Below, piece after piece: positions 1 to 6,835 of a stretch of DNA of 25,034 nt (position 1 is the stretch's first letter; the number at the start of each line of letters is the position of its first letter). The position numbers were made by a program, and so were the translations under genes. The stretch is from JAGLTN01 sp023135255. Lineage in GTDB: Bacteria > Planctomycetota > Phycisphaerae > Sedimentisphaerales > Anaerobacaceae. Where the stretch lies: contig DAOWCP010000030.1 in the NCBI GenBank assembly GCA_030639495.1, positions 1-25,034 of the forward strand. The letters run 5' to 3'. The notes below the pieces were generated by a model. That model did not search any database. It had not been told where the DNA came from and saw only the letters and a program-made list of their open reading frames with translations.

Positions 1-135
1 GAAATGACAAGAAATGATGAAAAATCACAAGAAATAACGAAAAATATCAAGAAATGACAGGAAATGACAAGAAATGACGAAAAATAACGAAAAATATCAA
101 GAAATGATGAAAAATATCAGGAAATGACGAAAAAT
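1..135. repeat. Degenerate 10-bp tandem repeat with phased A-tracts
   Basis: About 13 head-to-tail copies of a 10-bp unit with consensus RAAATRACRA (for example gaaatgacaa, gaaatgatga, aaaataacga, aaaatatcaa). The unit is kept at exactly 10 bp from the window edge to about 135, so an AAA or AAAA tract recurs once per helical turn; this geometry is known to bend DNA. The array is cut by the window start and may be longer. It is not coding over any useful length, since each frame meets stops. Confidence 0.85.
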
Positions 136-548
136 GTAAATTTGGTTGTCGGGAAATGGTGCTGTAATCGGCATAATCGTTACAGACGGAATTTTTGGGG
201 GCAGATAGGCCTTGTGGTGGGTCAGGTTTTTCGCAAATGCGAAATTTGCGGCCAGGAAGAAAAGGATTTTTTCTTGTCTTTTATGTGGTTGGGGATATAA
301 TTAGCTTAAGTAATTAAAAGTTAAAAGTGCAAAATAAGCATTTATAAAGAAGTTGGCAGTTTTGAGGTGAAGAGGTTTAGTCGGGAATGTGTAGAGAGAA
401 TTGCTTACCCTACGAAACTTGTGTGTGTAAGGCGTGAACGAATAATATGAAGTACCTTAAAAAAGCAAAATTTAAGCTCGTTTTATACCGCTTACGAAGC
501 AGTAAAATCCAGATCACAATGCCAAAAACTTCTTAAGGTGACAAAATT
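136..548. other. Gene-poor region upstream of the DUF488 cassette
   Basis: No convincing gene. It contains one clear inverted repeat, CGCAAAT (232-238) and ATTTGCG (244-250), with a 5-nt loop and no T-run, so it does not look like an intrinsic terminator. A weak + strand promoter-like pair, TTAAAA (321-326) and TATAAA (343-348) with 16-bp spacing, lies about 200 bases before the first DUF488 gene. A 29-codon lysine-rich reading frame (447-536) ends just before that gene but has no convincing ribosome site. Confidence 0.5.
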
Positions 549-1157
549 ATGATATATACAGTTGGGCATTCTAATTATGAAATTGATAATTTCATTAAAA
601 TTATTTCCAGCTATGGTATTGATTTTATAGTAGATGTACGTTCTTCACCATATAGCAAGTATTGCCCGCAATTCAATAGAGAGAATATTAAAGATTCCCT
701 GAAAAATATCGGAATTCAGTATTTATTCTTAGGCAAAGAACTTGGAGCCAGACCAAACGATTCATCCTGTTACTATGGCGGCCGAGTGCAGTTTGATCTT
801 TTAAGAAAAACTGAGTTATTTAAACAGGGAATTACCAGACTCAAAGATGGTGAGAGTAAATTGTGTTTGATGGCAATAATGTGCTCAGAAAAGAATCCTA
901 TAGACTGCCACCGCACAATTCTTATTTCCCGAGTTCTCGAAGAAGAGGGAATAGATGTAAAGCACATTATCAGTGACACAGAGGTGGTTGATCAAAGCCA
1001 GATGGAAGAACAGCTCCAAAAGAAGTTTAAATTGGAACCGCTCTTATTTGATTCAGAAAATGCAGCTCAGGAAAGAGTAGCAGAAGCTTATGGAAAACAA
1101 GAGGAACACATAACCTATAAGCAAAATGTGGAGACTATAATTGGATCAGAATACTAA
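549..1157 (+). CDS. DUF488 family protein (first of a pair)
   Basis: A 202-aa cytoplasmic protein matching the DUF488 family: it opens with YTVGHSN, continues with VDVRSSPYSKY (about 29-38), and has the family's C-terminal signature of Cys112 followed by C-H-R (120-122). The family has no well-established biochemical role. The paired cysteines and invariant CHR suggest a metal or catalytic site, which is inference. The ATG at 549 is preceded by AAGGTGA about 8 bases upstream. The last 17 bases overlap the next gene, so the two are very likely cotranscribed and coupled. The region is clearly more AT-rich than the genes to its right, consistent with horizontal acquisition. About 60 residues after the CHR motif (Gln/Glu-rich) are a non-conserved-looking tail. 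Confidence 0.85.
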   Translation: MIYTVGHSNYEIDNFIKIISSYGIDFIVDVRSSPYSKYCPQFNRENIKDSLKNIGIQYLFLGKELGARPNDSSCYYGGRVQFDLLRKTELFKQGITRLKDGESKLCLMAIMCSEKNPIDCHRTILISRVLEEEGIDVKHIISDTEVVDQSQMEEQLQKKFKLEPLLFDSENAAQERVAEAYGKQEEHITYKQNVETIIGSEY

Positions 1158-1593
1158 ACCCACGCTATATACGATTGGTTTTGCCAAAAAAAGTGCACAA
1201 GTTTTTTTTTCGTTATTAAAGGCCAATGATATTAAGGTATTGATTGATGTTAGATTAAATAACGTTTCGCAATTAGCTGGATTTACAAAAAAAAATGATC
1301 TGAAATATTTTTTGAAAAAAATTTGCAACATAGATTATATCCACCGTCCTGATTTTGCACCTACCAAAGATATTTTAGACGCATACAAAAAGAGGGAAAT
1401 AACGTGGGGTCAGTATGAGTTAGACTACAAAAAATTATTGAAACAACGGAGTGTTGAAAATGAAATTGATAATATCGAACTGAATAAGGCGTGCTTACTT
1501 TGCAGTGAACCAACAGCTGAAAAGTGCCATAGACGACTTTTGGCAGAATACTGTAAAAAAAATATTGAGGGAATAACAATAAAACACTTATGA
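1141..1593 (+). CDS. DUF488 family protein (second of a pair, TTG start)
   Basis: A 150-aa protein of the shorter DUF488 type: TLYTIGFAKKS at the N-terminus, IDVRLNN (about 35-41), then LLCSEPTAEKCHRRLL with Cys121, Cys129, His130 and Arg131. It is clearly homologous in layout to its neighbour but too diverged to be a recent duplicate. The start is a TTG at 1141 inside the previous gene, with GTGGAG seven bases upstream; no better in-frame ATG precedes the conserved N-terminus. The 17-base overlap implies translational coupling. Base composition is very AT-rich, with long A and T runs. The function of DUF488 is unknown; a partnership of the two paralogues, perhaps as a heteromer, is inference. 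Confidence 0.82.
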   Translation: MDQNTKPTLYTIGFAKKSAQVFFSLLKANDIKVLIDVRLNNVSQLAGFTKKNDLKYFLKKICNIDYIHRPDFAPTKDILDAYKKREITWGQYELDYKKLLKQRSVENEIDNIELNKACLLCSEPTAEKCHRRLLAEYCKKNIEGITIKHL

Positions 1594-1596
1594 TTT

Positions 1597-1605
1597 AAAA
1601 GGAGG
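1597..1605 (+). promoter_or_regulatory. Strong Shine-Dalgarno site for the dual-OB gene
   Basis: AAAAGGAGG ends 9 bases before the ATG at 1615. It is the strongest ribosome site in the cassette and fixes the start of the third gene, only 21 bases after the second stop. Confidence 0.75.
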
Positions 1606-1614
1606 ATAGAGGAA

Positions 1615-2238
1615 ATGGCTCAAATTGTTTGTTTAGCTAATTCGTATAAGCGTGGAGGACGTTGTATTGCAGGTGTTGATTTAGATACAGGGCAATGGGT
1701 GAGACCAATAGGACGTGGCCCTGAAGGAGCTATCGGAATTGAGAGGCTTGTTGATGGTCATGAACCAAAATTGTTGGATATTCTTGAGATACCCATAGGA
1801 GGGGCTACTGATAATTTAGGTTGTCAGCCAGAAAACAGATTATTAAATAGGGGACGGTGGTGCAATATAGGTAGTTTAAGTATCGATGATGTTTTACAGT
1901 ATGTAGGGGATACAATGCCACTTCTGCATAGTAATACAAAGCGAGTTAATCCTGCAATTTTTGAGAATATGCCAAGAAACGAATGGAGATCATTGCAACT
2001 TATACGGGTAGCAGTCCACTTCAATGATTACTTTGGTAAACCACATGCAAGGTTTGACTACAATAGCGAGCATAATTTAAAAGTAACAGACCCTGTTTTT
2101 AATGAGAGACACCAAAATCTCAATTTTAAAATTGATTGCCTGTTAACAGTTAGTATGGCAGCACCATATAAAGCACCTTGCGATGATATTCCATATTGTT
2201 ATAAGATGGTTGCTGGTGCGATTAAATTAGAGGTCTAA
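1615..2238 (+). CDS. Probable dual OB-fold domain protein linked to DUF488
   Basis: A 207-aa soluble protein beginning AQIVCLANSYKRGGRCIAG, then VDLDTGQWVRPIGRG (about 22-36) and LDILEIPIG (about 54-62). This pattern is what I recognise from the 'dual OB-containing domain' (DuOB-type) proteins, predicted nucleic-acid binders often found next to DUF488 genes; the assignment is from memory of motifs, not a search. No transmembrane segment or signal peptide. It is third in an apparent operon, 21 bases after the second DUF488 gene, with an excellent ribosome site. The trio plausibly works as one module acting on nucleic acid, but the reaction is unknown. Confidence 0.6.
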   Translation: MAQIVCLANSYKRGGRCIAGVDLDTGQWVRPIGRGPEGAIGIERLVDGHEPKLLDILEIPIGGATDNLGCQPENRLLNRGRWCNIGSLSIDDVLQYVGDTMPLLHSNTKRVNPAIFENMPRNEWRSLQLIRVAVHFNDYFGKPHARFDYNSEHNLKVTDPVFNERHQNLNFKIDCLLTVSMAAPYKAPCDDIPYCYKMVAGAIKLEV

Positions 2239-2242
2239 TTTT

Positions 2243-2365
2243 ATGAATTATCTTGATGAAGCATAATTGGAAATAGCTTGTATTGATCGGATATGGGAAT
2301 TAGATTTTGATTATATTCATGTGTCTGCATCTGTGTGCTTGAAATTAAGAGGAGGCTCAAGGTAG
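2243..2365 (+). pseudogene. Remnant resembling the N-terminus of a type I restriction HsdR subunit
   Basis: An ATG at 2243, four bases after the dual-OB stop, reads MNYLDEA, hits TAA (2264-2266), then stays in frame as LEIACIDRIWELDFDYIHVS before a stop at 2363-2365. The pattern (acidic start, LE-x-A-C/A, two aromatic/Leu positions, DYIH) resembles the N-terminus of HsdR-type type I restriction subunits, which commonly read LE-x-A-A-x-x-W...LGY-x-Y-x-H-GPDIAP. The match stops where GPDI would be expected. I read it as a gene broken by a nonsense codon and then deleted. The match covers only about 27 residues, so the identity is tentative; it could be non-coding sequence. Confidence 0.4.
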
Positions 2366-2465
2366 TAAGATAGTGTCAATATATCTGCTTAAAAGGTTAA
2401 AAAAAGTGGGGGGGGAAATGTTGGTTGTGTGAACCCAGCGACCTGTGACAGGGGTGAATGTTGTT

Positions 2466-2921
2466 TCACTTAGGTGGAGTGTTACAATTTTTTGGTGTTG
2501 ATGGTGAGGTGTTTTTATACTTTACTATTTTAAGACAAGTTCCTTTGTCATTATGCTTTACTTCGTCCATATATGAACGTATAAGAAAGAGCCCTCTGCC
2601 TGAAGGTTTGAAAAGATTCTCGCCGCAACGCGGGTCCGGAACCCGATCGGGGTTAAAGCCTGTGCCTTGGTCCTTCACGGATATTTCGACTTTTTCGTCA
2701 TCTATCTGGTAGCAAAATTCGACCTTTTTATCCATATCCATTTTATTGCCATGCTTTACCGCATTTATAAAGGCTTCCTCTACTGCCAGGTGTATTGAAA
2801 AGATATCGTCTTTGGAGTATCGCTTTTCTTTGAGCCTGGCTAACATGTCATGCCATATCAAGCTCACAATAAGCGGATTGCTTTCAACTATCAGAGTCTG
2901 GCATATCGAATTTGAAGTCAC
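2466..2921 (-). CDS. RsbW/SpoIIAB-like anti-sigma factor serine kinase
   Basis: A 151-aa GHKL ATPase of the HATPase_c_2 (RsbW) type. Visible motifs are the N-box VEEAFINAVKHGN (47-59, Asn53), the G1 box DQGTGF (84-89) and the G2 box GRGLFLIRSYMDEV (108-121). Such proteins bind a sigma factor or another target and phosphorylate a partner STAS protein. The partner is encoded just upstream (3056-3412). The start is GTG at 2921, which places the first conserved strand at about residue 8; only a weak GGTG-type ribosome site is visible. There is no sigma factor gene nearby, so the regulated target is unknown. The C-terminal 15 residues (Thr/Pro/Asn-rich) are a non-conserved tail. Confidence 0.85.
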   Translation of the reverse strand: MTSNSICQTLIVESNPLIVSLIWHDMLARLKEKRYSKDDIFSIHLAVEEAFINAVKHGNKMDMDKKVEFCYQIDDEKVEISVKDQGTGFNPDRVPDPRCGENLFKPSGRGLFLIRSYMDEVKHNDKGTCLKIVKYKNTSPSTPKNCNTPPK

Positions 2922-2955
2922 TATTATCTACACCGTAATTTTTTAACAATAAATC

Positions 2956-3056
2956 ATACCATTCATGGTAATAAATTTCCGCGAATAAATCCGTAACTTG
3001 TTATTTTTAAGTTAGTTACCCGCGGATAAACGGACAAATTCAATTGGGATCAGTAT
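2956..3056 (+). repeat. Intergenic element copy A (long form)
   Basis: Long copy of a family found in six consecutive gaps. It begins with the dyad TACCAT/ATGGTA (2957-2970), continues CCGCGAATAAATCCGTAACTT, has a TAACTT/AAGTTA stem, then CCCGCGGATAAACGG, and ends GGGATCAGTAT at the STAS stop codon. The dyad differs from the other copies but remains perfectly paired. Confidence 0.85.
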
Positions 3057-3412
3057 CAGAAGCCGTCTATCGCATCTTTAACATCCGGACAGATATCGAA
3101 TATCTTGGTTAGCCTGGTAATTTTGAAAACTTCGTGAATTTTCGGGTTTATATTACAAAGTTTCAATTGGCCTTCGTCTTCGTATATCTTCTTACTAATC
3201 CTTATCAAAAGACCCAGCACAGCTGAGGACAGAAACTGGACATTACAAAAATCCAGAATCATATTGACTCCGCTGTTTTGCTTGATAACGGACATTATGG
3301 ACTCCTGCAAGGCCTTGATATCCTGCTCCTCAAGGATCTTCTCATCTGTAAAGGTAATTACTGCTGCCTTTTCAGAGTACTCAACACTAATTCTCGGTTT
3401 AGGATCGGACAT
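3056..3412 (-). CDS. STAS-domain anti-anti-sigma factor (RsbV/SpoIIAA-like)
   Basis: A 118-aa single STAS domain protein. The segment MILDFCNVQFLSSAVLGLL (51-69) carries the expected phosphorylation loop, with Ser63 the likely target because the second Ser of an SS pair is used in SpoIIAA. In this family the unphosphorylated form captures the kinase and frees the sigma factor. The partner kinase lies directly downstream on the same strand, but 134 bases away with a repeat element between them; partner-switching pairs are often tighter. The ATG at 3412 has AGGAGCT (3421-3427) upstream, and a near-consensus sigma-70 promoter precedes it. Confidence 0.88.
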   Translation of the reverse strand: MSDPKPRISVEYSEKAAVITFTDEKILEEQDIKALQESIMSVIKQNSGVNMILDFCNVQFLSSAVLGLLIRISKKIYEDEGQLKLCNINPKIHEVFKITRLTKIFDICPDVKDAIDGF

Positions 3413-3440
3413 AAAAATAAAGCTCCTGATAACAAAAATA

Positions 3441-3476
3441 TGACAGAATCTTATTCTTAAAATGCGTATCTGTCAA
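3441..3476 (-). promoter_or_regulatory. Near-consensus promoter with flanking inverted repeat, for the STAS gene
   Basis: On the minus strand TTGACA (3471-3476) and TAAGAT (3448-3453) are separated by exactly 17 bases, placing transcription start about 30 bases before the STAS ATG. A 7-bp inverted repeat, TGACAGA (3441-3447) and TCTGTCA (3469-3475), brackets the -10 box and overlaps the -35 box. This is the geometry expected of a repressor operator. Confidence 0.7.
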
Positions 3477-3492
3477 GTTTTTTGCACTTATT

Positions 3493-3553
3493 ATACCCTT
3501 GAGGGTAGTAAGTGCCCGCGAATAAACGGTAAAATTCAACTGGGATCAGTGTA
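3493..3553 (+). repeat. Intergenic element copy B (short form)
   Basis: Short copy: dyad TACCCT/AGGGTA (3494-3507), then CCCGCGAATAAACGGTAAAATTC and GGGATCAGTGTA. Relative to the long copies it lacks about 41 bases between two imperfect direct repeats. It lies immediately upstream of the STAS promoter. Confidence 0.85.
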
Positions 3554-3681
3554 TATACCGTTGAATAAATTATACAATATAACCGGCAAAGAAAAAAATC
3601 TCGATTATGGGGAATTTATACCCTGGTAAAAAATGAGGGCTTTTTGGTAGAGCAGGCTTCGAATTCCGCTGTAACCGAGCT

Positions 3682-4083
3682 TTATTCGGAATTTACGCCA
3701 TATTTTTTCATATTTACCTTGAGGAACTGCCAGCCCCAGCCTATGAGTCTGCCCTGATCGAAAACCAAAGGCGTTAATTCTTTATTATTTACCGTGACGA
3801 CTGTGCTGTACAGAGTGTTTTTGATGTCGGTATAGTAATAAACTACCTCGAAGGTTTTATTTTCCCCCTGCAGGATTTCACTTTTATACGGGCTGTTTAT
3901 CGTAGGCTCACCATTTCCGCCTCCTGCACGGGCTTTGCCCATTACTTTCAACGCCTGGGCTTTTTCCATACCGACTGAAAGCTTGAGCAGATTTTTTCGG
4001 TTTATTGTTCTTACTTTATCTACTTTCGAGCTACAGCCTACCGATAGAAAAAGTATCATTGTCAGAAAAATAGTTTTTTTCAT
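3682..4083 (-). CDS. Small lipoprotein, possibly BamE/SmpA-OmlA-like fold
   Basis: A 133-aa predicted lipoprotein: MKKTIFLTMILFLSVGC, with the lipobox Cys at 17, followed by SSK. The body has 'LSVGMEKAQALKVMGKA' (about 36-52), resembling the helix that opens SmpA/OmlA (BamE-like) and DUF3192 domains, and ends in VFDQGRLIGWGWQFL, a strand-turn motif common in such small envelope lipoproteins. That classification is tentative. I place the start at 4083 rather than at an upstream TTG/ATG-type codon (to 4143), because this start gives a proper signal sequence and the upstream stretch is repeat element C. The function is probably envelope-related. A short inverted repeat (AATTCCG/CGGAATT) spans the stop codon. 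Confidence 0.7.
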   Translation of the reverse strand: MKKTIFLTMILFLSVGCSSKVDKVRTINRKNLLKLSVGMEKAQALKVMGKARAGGGNGEPTINSPYKSEILQGENKTFEVVYYYTDIKNTLYSTVVTVNNKELTPLVFDQGRLIGWGWQFLKVNMKKYGVNSE

Positions 4084-4095
4084 TTTCACACTTTC

Positions 4096-4156
4096 TATAC
4101 CCTTCAGGGTAATAAATTCCCGCGAATAAACGGGGCAACTCAATCGCGAGCAGTAT
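4096..4156 (+). repeat. Intergenic element copy C (short form)
   Basis: Short copy: dyad TACCCT/AGGGTA (4098-4111), CCCGCGAATAAACGG, a diverged middle (ggcaactcaatcgcg) and AGCAGTATA. It fills nearly the whole gap between the SppA stop (4165) and the lipoprotein start (4083). Confidence 0.82.
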
Positions 4157-4164
4157 ATTATTAA

Positions 4165-5229
4165 TTATTGGTTCATCTGCCACAGATACATCAGTTCGGG
4201 AGTACTCAACTCGTTTAACATCTTTCTGCTAAAGCTAAAATTAAAACCGGCTTTGGCATTTAAGAACTCAGTCAGTGAAAAAGTTTGTTTATATTCTATT
4301 ACCTCAGCGGCATCGATGCCAGCCAATTCGTAAATCATTTCAAGAGCATCGTCGAGATAGCCTATCGCGTCAATGAGCTTTTCGTCAACTGCTTCGCCTG
4401 CGCTGTAAATGCTGCCGTCAGATAATCTGAGAACGTCGTCAATACTAAGATCGCCTCGGCCCTGGTTGACTACATAGACAAATCTTTTGTAGGCTGGGGC
4501 AATCACCTTTTCCTGAAGATAATTTAATTGCTCTTCAGTCGGCTGAGTATAGGGACTCGGCCAATCTTTGTGCGGGCCTGACTTTATGACTATGGGACTA
4601 ATGCCTGCCTTTTCCTTTAGAAGCCCTTCAACTACAAAATAATTCATTATCACACCGATCGAACCGGTAATTACCGTCGGCTCGGCAATTATTTTATCGC
4701 AGGCGACGGAGGTATAGTATCCGCCCGAAGCAGCTATTCCCTGCATAAATGCTATCGCAGGTTTGTTGGTATCGTCACGGTATTTTAGTATTTCATTATG
4801 TATACGGTCGCTTGAAGAGACCATTCCGCCTGGCGAATTAACGCGTATTATAATTCCTTTGACGAGCTTATCTTCGCGTGCAGCTTTCATCTGGGAATGG
4901 AAAAAATCATACTGCCGATCGTCTATCAGACCGCCAAGTGAAATAACCGCGATCCTCTGAGTTTTTGGCCCGTCAGCAATAACTTCACTACTAACGGATT
5001 TTGCTTTCGAACCTGCGCCGGCAAAAACTGCAATAACCCCTACAATGACAAGCAATATAACAATGCTAACGAGCACGGAGAGGCCGACAAAGAGAAATGA
5101 GAAAAGACGCCCAAAAAAACTTCTCTTAGGCCTAACTTCTTTCTCAACTATAATTTTTTCGATGGGTCTTTGTGGCGGCTGATTGTTGTCTTCGGGTGTA
5201 TCGACTATATCGTTTGGGTCATAATCCAT
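4165..5229 (-). CDS. sppA: Signal peptide peptidase SppA, short form (S49)
   Basis: A 354-aa membrane-anchored serine protease that degrades cleaved signal peptides. A cytoplasmic basic N-terminus precedes one transmembrane segment (about 44-72). The S49 domain shows VISLGGLID (95-103), RVNSPGGMVSSSD (129-141), the nucleophile in GIAASGGYYTS (Ser168) and the general-base lysine in SGPHKD (Lys221). The Ser-Lys distance of 53 fits the single-domain Bacillus-type enzyme, not the 600-residue E. coli form. The ATG at 5229 has AAAGGAGCT just upstream. Repeat elements lie on both sides (C downstream, D upstream), so it may be transcribed separately from its neighbours. Confidence 0.92.
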   Translation of the reverse strand: MDYDPNDIVDTPEDNNQPPQRPIEKIIVEKEVRPKRSFFGRLFSFLFVGLSVLVSIVILLVIVGVIAVFAGAGSKAKSVSSEVIADGPKTQRIAVISLGGLIDDRQYDFFHSQMKAAREDKLVKGIIIRVNSPGGMVSSSDRIHNEILKYRDDTNKPAIAFMQGIAASGGYYTSVACDKIIAEPTVITGSIGVIMNYFVVEGLLKEKAGISPIVIKSGPHKDWPSPYTQPTEEQLNYLQEKVIAPAYKRFVYVVNQGRGDLSIDDVLRLSDGSIYSAGEAVDEKLIDAIGYLDDALEMIYELAGIDAAEVIEYKQTFSLTEFLNAKAGFNFSFSRKMLNELSTPELMYLWQMNQ

Positions 5230-5260
5230 AATAGCTCCTTTCCAGGCTTTTACAGAATTG

Positions 5261-5364
5261 TATACCCTTGAAGGGTAGTAAATGCTCGCGAATAAATCCG
5301 TAACTTGTTATTTGTGAATTATTTACCCGCGGATAAACGGTAAAATTCAATTGAGATCAGTATA
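5261..5364 (+). repeat. Intergenic element copy D (long form)
   Basis: Long copy between the dehydrogenase stop and the sppA start. Dyad TACCCTT/AAGGGTA (5263-5277), the longest stem of the family, then CTCGCGAATAAATCCG, TAACTT with a partly decayed partner, CCCGCGGATAAACGG and GAGATCAGTATA. The two imperfect direct repeats begin at 5287 and 5328. Confidence 0.85.
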
Positions 5365-5438
5365 AAAGCAATATCCGCCGGCGTCAAATATAAAAAAATA
5401 TCTTCCATGAAAGCTGAGAAGTGCTATGAATCACGAAA

Positions 5439-6710
5439 TCATCGGCCTTTTATAAAGCTATTTCTGGCTTTGCAGATGCATTCGGCGATCTGGTCGCTGA
5501 ATTTGTTTGTTTTGCCCGCCCACAACCAATTTAAAACATCTGCTATCTGCTGATCGGTGAGATCAGACCAATTTGTAAACTTTAGTTTCTCGGGCAAATT
5601 AATCTTTTCTACATTGTCGACGAGCCATTTGATTCCCGCTAATGCCCCCATTGCCATATTGACAGGTTCGATACCATTTTCGATCGATAGCGCCATCGTA
5701 CCGAAAATCCGGTCATCTATGCCGAGCTTGCGAACGACATCCCTGCCGGCTCTTGCGACGGTATCGCCGAGGTACTGGTTGGTCATTCTTTCGAGCAGGT
5801 CTTCTGCGAAATGTTTGTAACCTGCCTCTGTGAAAAGGTCATCGCCTATATCAGCATATTTTTTTATCAGCGCTTTGCCTGATTCATTAATGAAAGCATC
5901 TTTGGCGATCTGCATAACTTGTGGGTCATTATTAAGCTCGGTCATTTTTGAATAGCCTTTGACAAACCCGAGATAAGCAAGCAGCGCATGAACAGCATTG
6001 TGGCCATAAAGCTTGGCTTCCTCGAAAGGCAGCAGGTCCGCTTTTTCAACAAAGACTTTTATACCGGCAGTAAAACCTTCGATATCGGTCTTAGTGACAA
6101 GTATGTGGTTGAACTCTTCAACGAGAAACGCCCTGTCGATACCCCGGGCAATCGGTTTAAGGTCAAGTTGTTTAATTTCTTTGGGGTCGGTAACAACCCT
6201 GCTCATCTTGCCTATAACAGTATTTAAAAACCGGATGTTATCCGCAACAGCAGAGCCTGTTTTTGCGACAACTGATTTTTCGAGAATCTCAGCGGCAATG
6301 TTATTATTTTCGGCTGTATAAATTATTTTTGCTTTGGCTTTATTACCGATGATCGCGGAGCTGATAAGTGAGCTTACACTACTATCACCACCTGCTTCAT
6401 AAATTTTAACGCTCGGCAAAGATGTCACTATCTCGGTGGAGTCAGCTAAGACTTCTACAAGCTTTTTTCGGTCCGAATCTATAGTCGGGTTAAGCAATTC
6501 GACGTTATCAATTTTTAATGTTTCGATGCCGTCAGATTTAGCAATGTTGACATAATAACTTCCGCCGCTGGCTCTTATCGCATCAACCAGTTTCTGATCT
6601 ATTTCTGATATTACAATCCGTTTGAAGTTGCCTGAAGCAAAGGCCTCTTTAACAAAGAGTCCGCCTTGAACAGGACCAAAACCAAAACCTGTAAAAATAT
6701 GATCTGTCAT
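5439..6710 (-). CDS. Mannitol-1-phosphate 5-dehydrogenase-like polyol dehydrogenase
   Basis: A 423-aa protein of the polyol-specific long-chain dehydrogenase family (mannitol-1-phosphate 5-dehydrogenase, tagaturonate/fructuronate reductases). The N-terminal Rossmann motif is GFGFGPVQGGLF (8-19), and the C-terminal catalytic signature K-x4-N-x2-H is intact at Lys233, Asn238 and His241 (AKLYGHNAVHALLAYLG). These enzymes interconvert a polyol or polyol phosphate and a keto-sugar with NAD(P)H. The substrate cannot be fixed from motifs. It lies downstream of a PfkB kinase gene, so a shared sugar pathway is likely. The ATG at 6710 uses GAAGGAT as ribosome site, and that site lies inside the hairpin of repeat element E. 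Confidence 0.82.
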   Translation of the reverse strand: MTDHIFTGFGFGPVQGGLFVKEAFASGNFKRIVISEIDQKLVDAIRASGGSYYVNIAKSDGIETLKIDNVELLNPTIDSDRKKLVEVLADSTEIVTSLPSVKIYEAGGDSSVSSLISSAIIGNKAKAKIIYTAENNNIAAEILEKSVVAKTGSAVADNIRFLNTVIGKMSRVVTDPKEIKQLDLKPIARGIDRAFLVEEFNHILVTKTDIEGFTAGIKVFVEKADLLPFEEAKLYGHNAVHALLAYLGFVKGYSKMTELNNDPQVMQIAKDAFINESGKALIKKYADIGDDLFTEAGYKHFAEDLLERMTNQYLGDTVARAGRDVVRKLGIDDRIFGTMALSIENGIEPVNMAMGALAGIKWLVDNVEKINLPEKLKFTNWSDLTDQQIADVLNWLWAGKTNKFSDQIAECICKARNSFIKGR

Positions 6711-6711
6711 A

Positions 6712-6814
6712 GTTATCCTTCAGGATAAGAATTTTCCGCGAATAAATCCATAACTTCTCATTTTTAAGTTATTTACCCGCGGATAAACGGTAAAATTCAA
6801 TTGGGATCAGTATA
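6712..6814 (+). repeat. Intergenic element copy E (long form), overlapping a ribosome site
   Basis: Long copy with dyad TATCCT/AGGATA (6714-6727), where a C:G pair seen in the other copies is replaced by T:A. It then reads CCGCGAATAAATCC, TAACTT/AAGTTA, CCCGCGGATAAACGG and GGGATCAGTATA. The dyad starts 3 bases from the dehydrogenase ATG, so the message carries the ribosome site in the hairpin. Confidence 0.87.
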
Positions 6815-6835
6815 ATAGTGCTTCCCGTTATATAG

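Noticed and set aside
447..536. 29-codon lysine-rich reading frame before the first DUF488 gene
   Set aside because: No well-placed ribosome site, no recognisable motif and too short to separate from chance in AT-rich DNA.
2441..2455. ACCTGTGACAGGGGT as a terminator for the RsbW gene
   Set aside because: The loop is too small for a stable hairpin and there is no T-run; at most a small palindrome.
4084..4143. N-terminal extension of the lipoprotein gene to 4143
   Set aside because: It would translate repeat element C and bury the signal peptide and lipobox.
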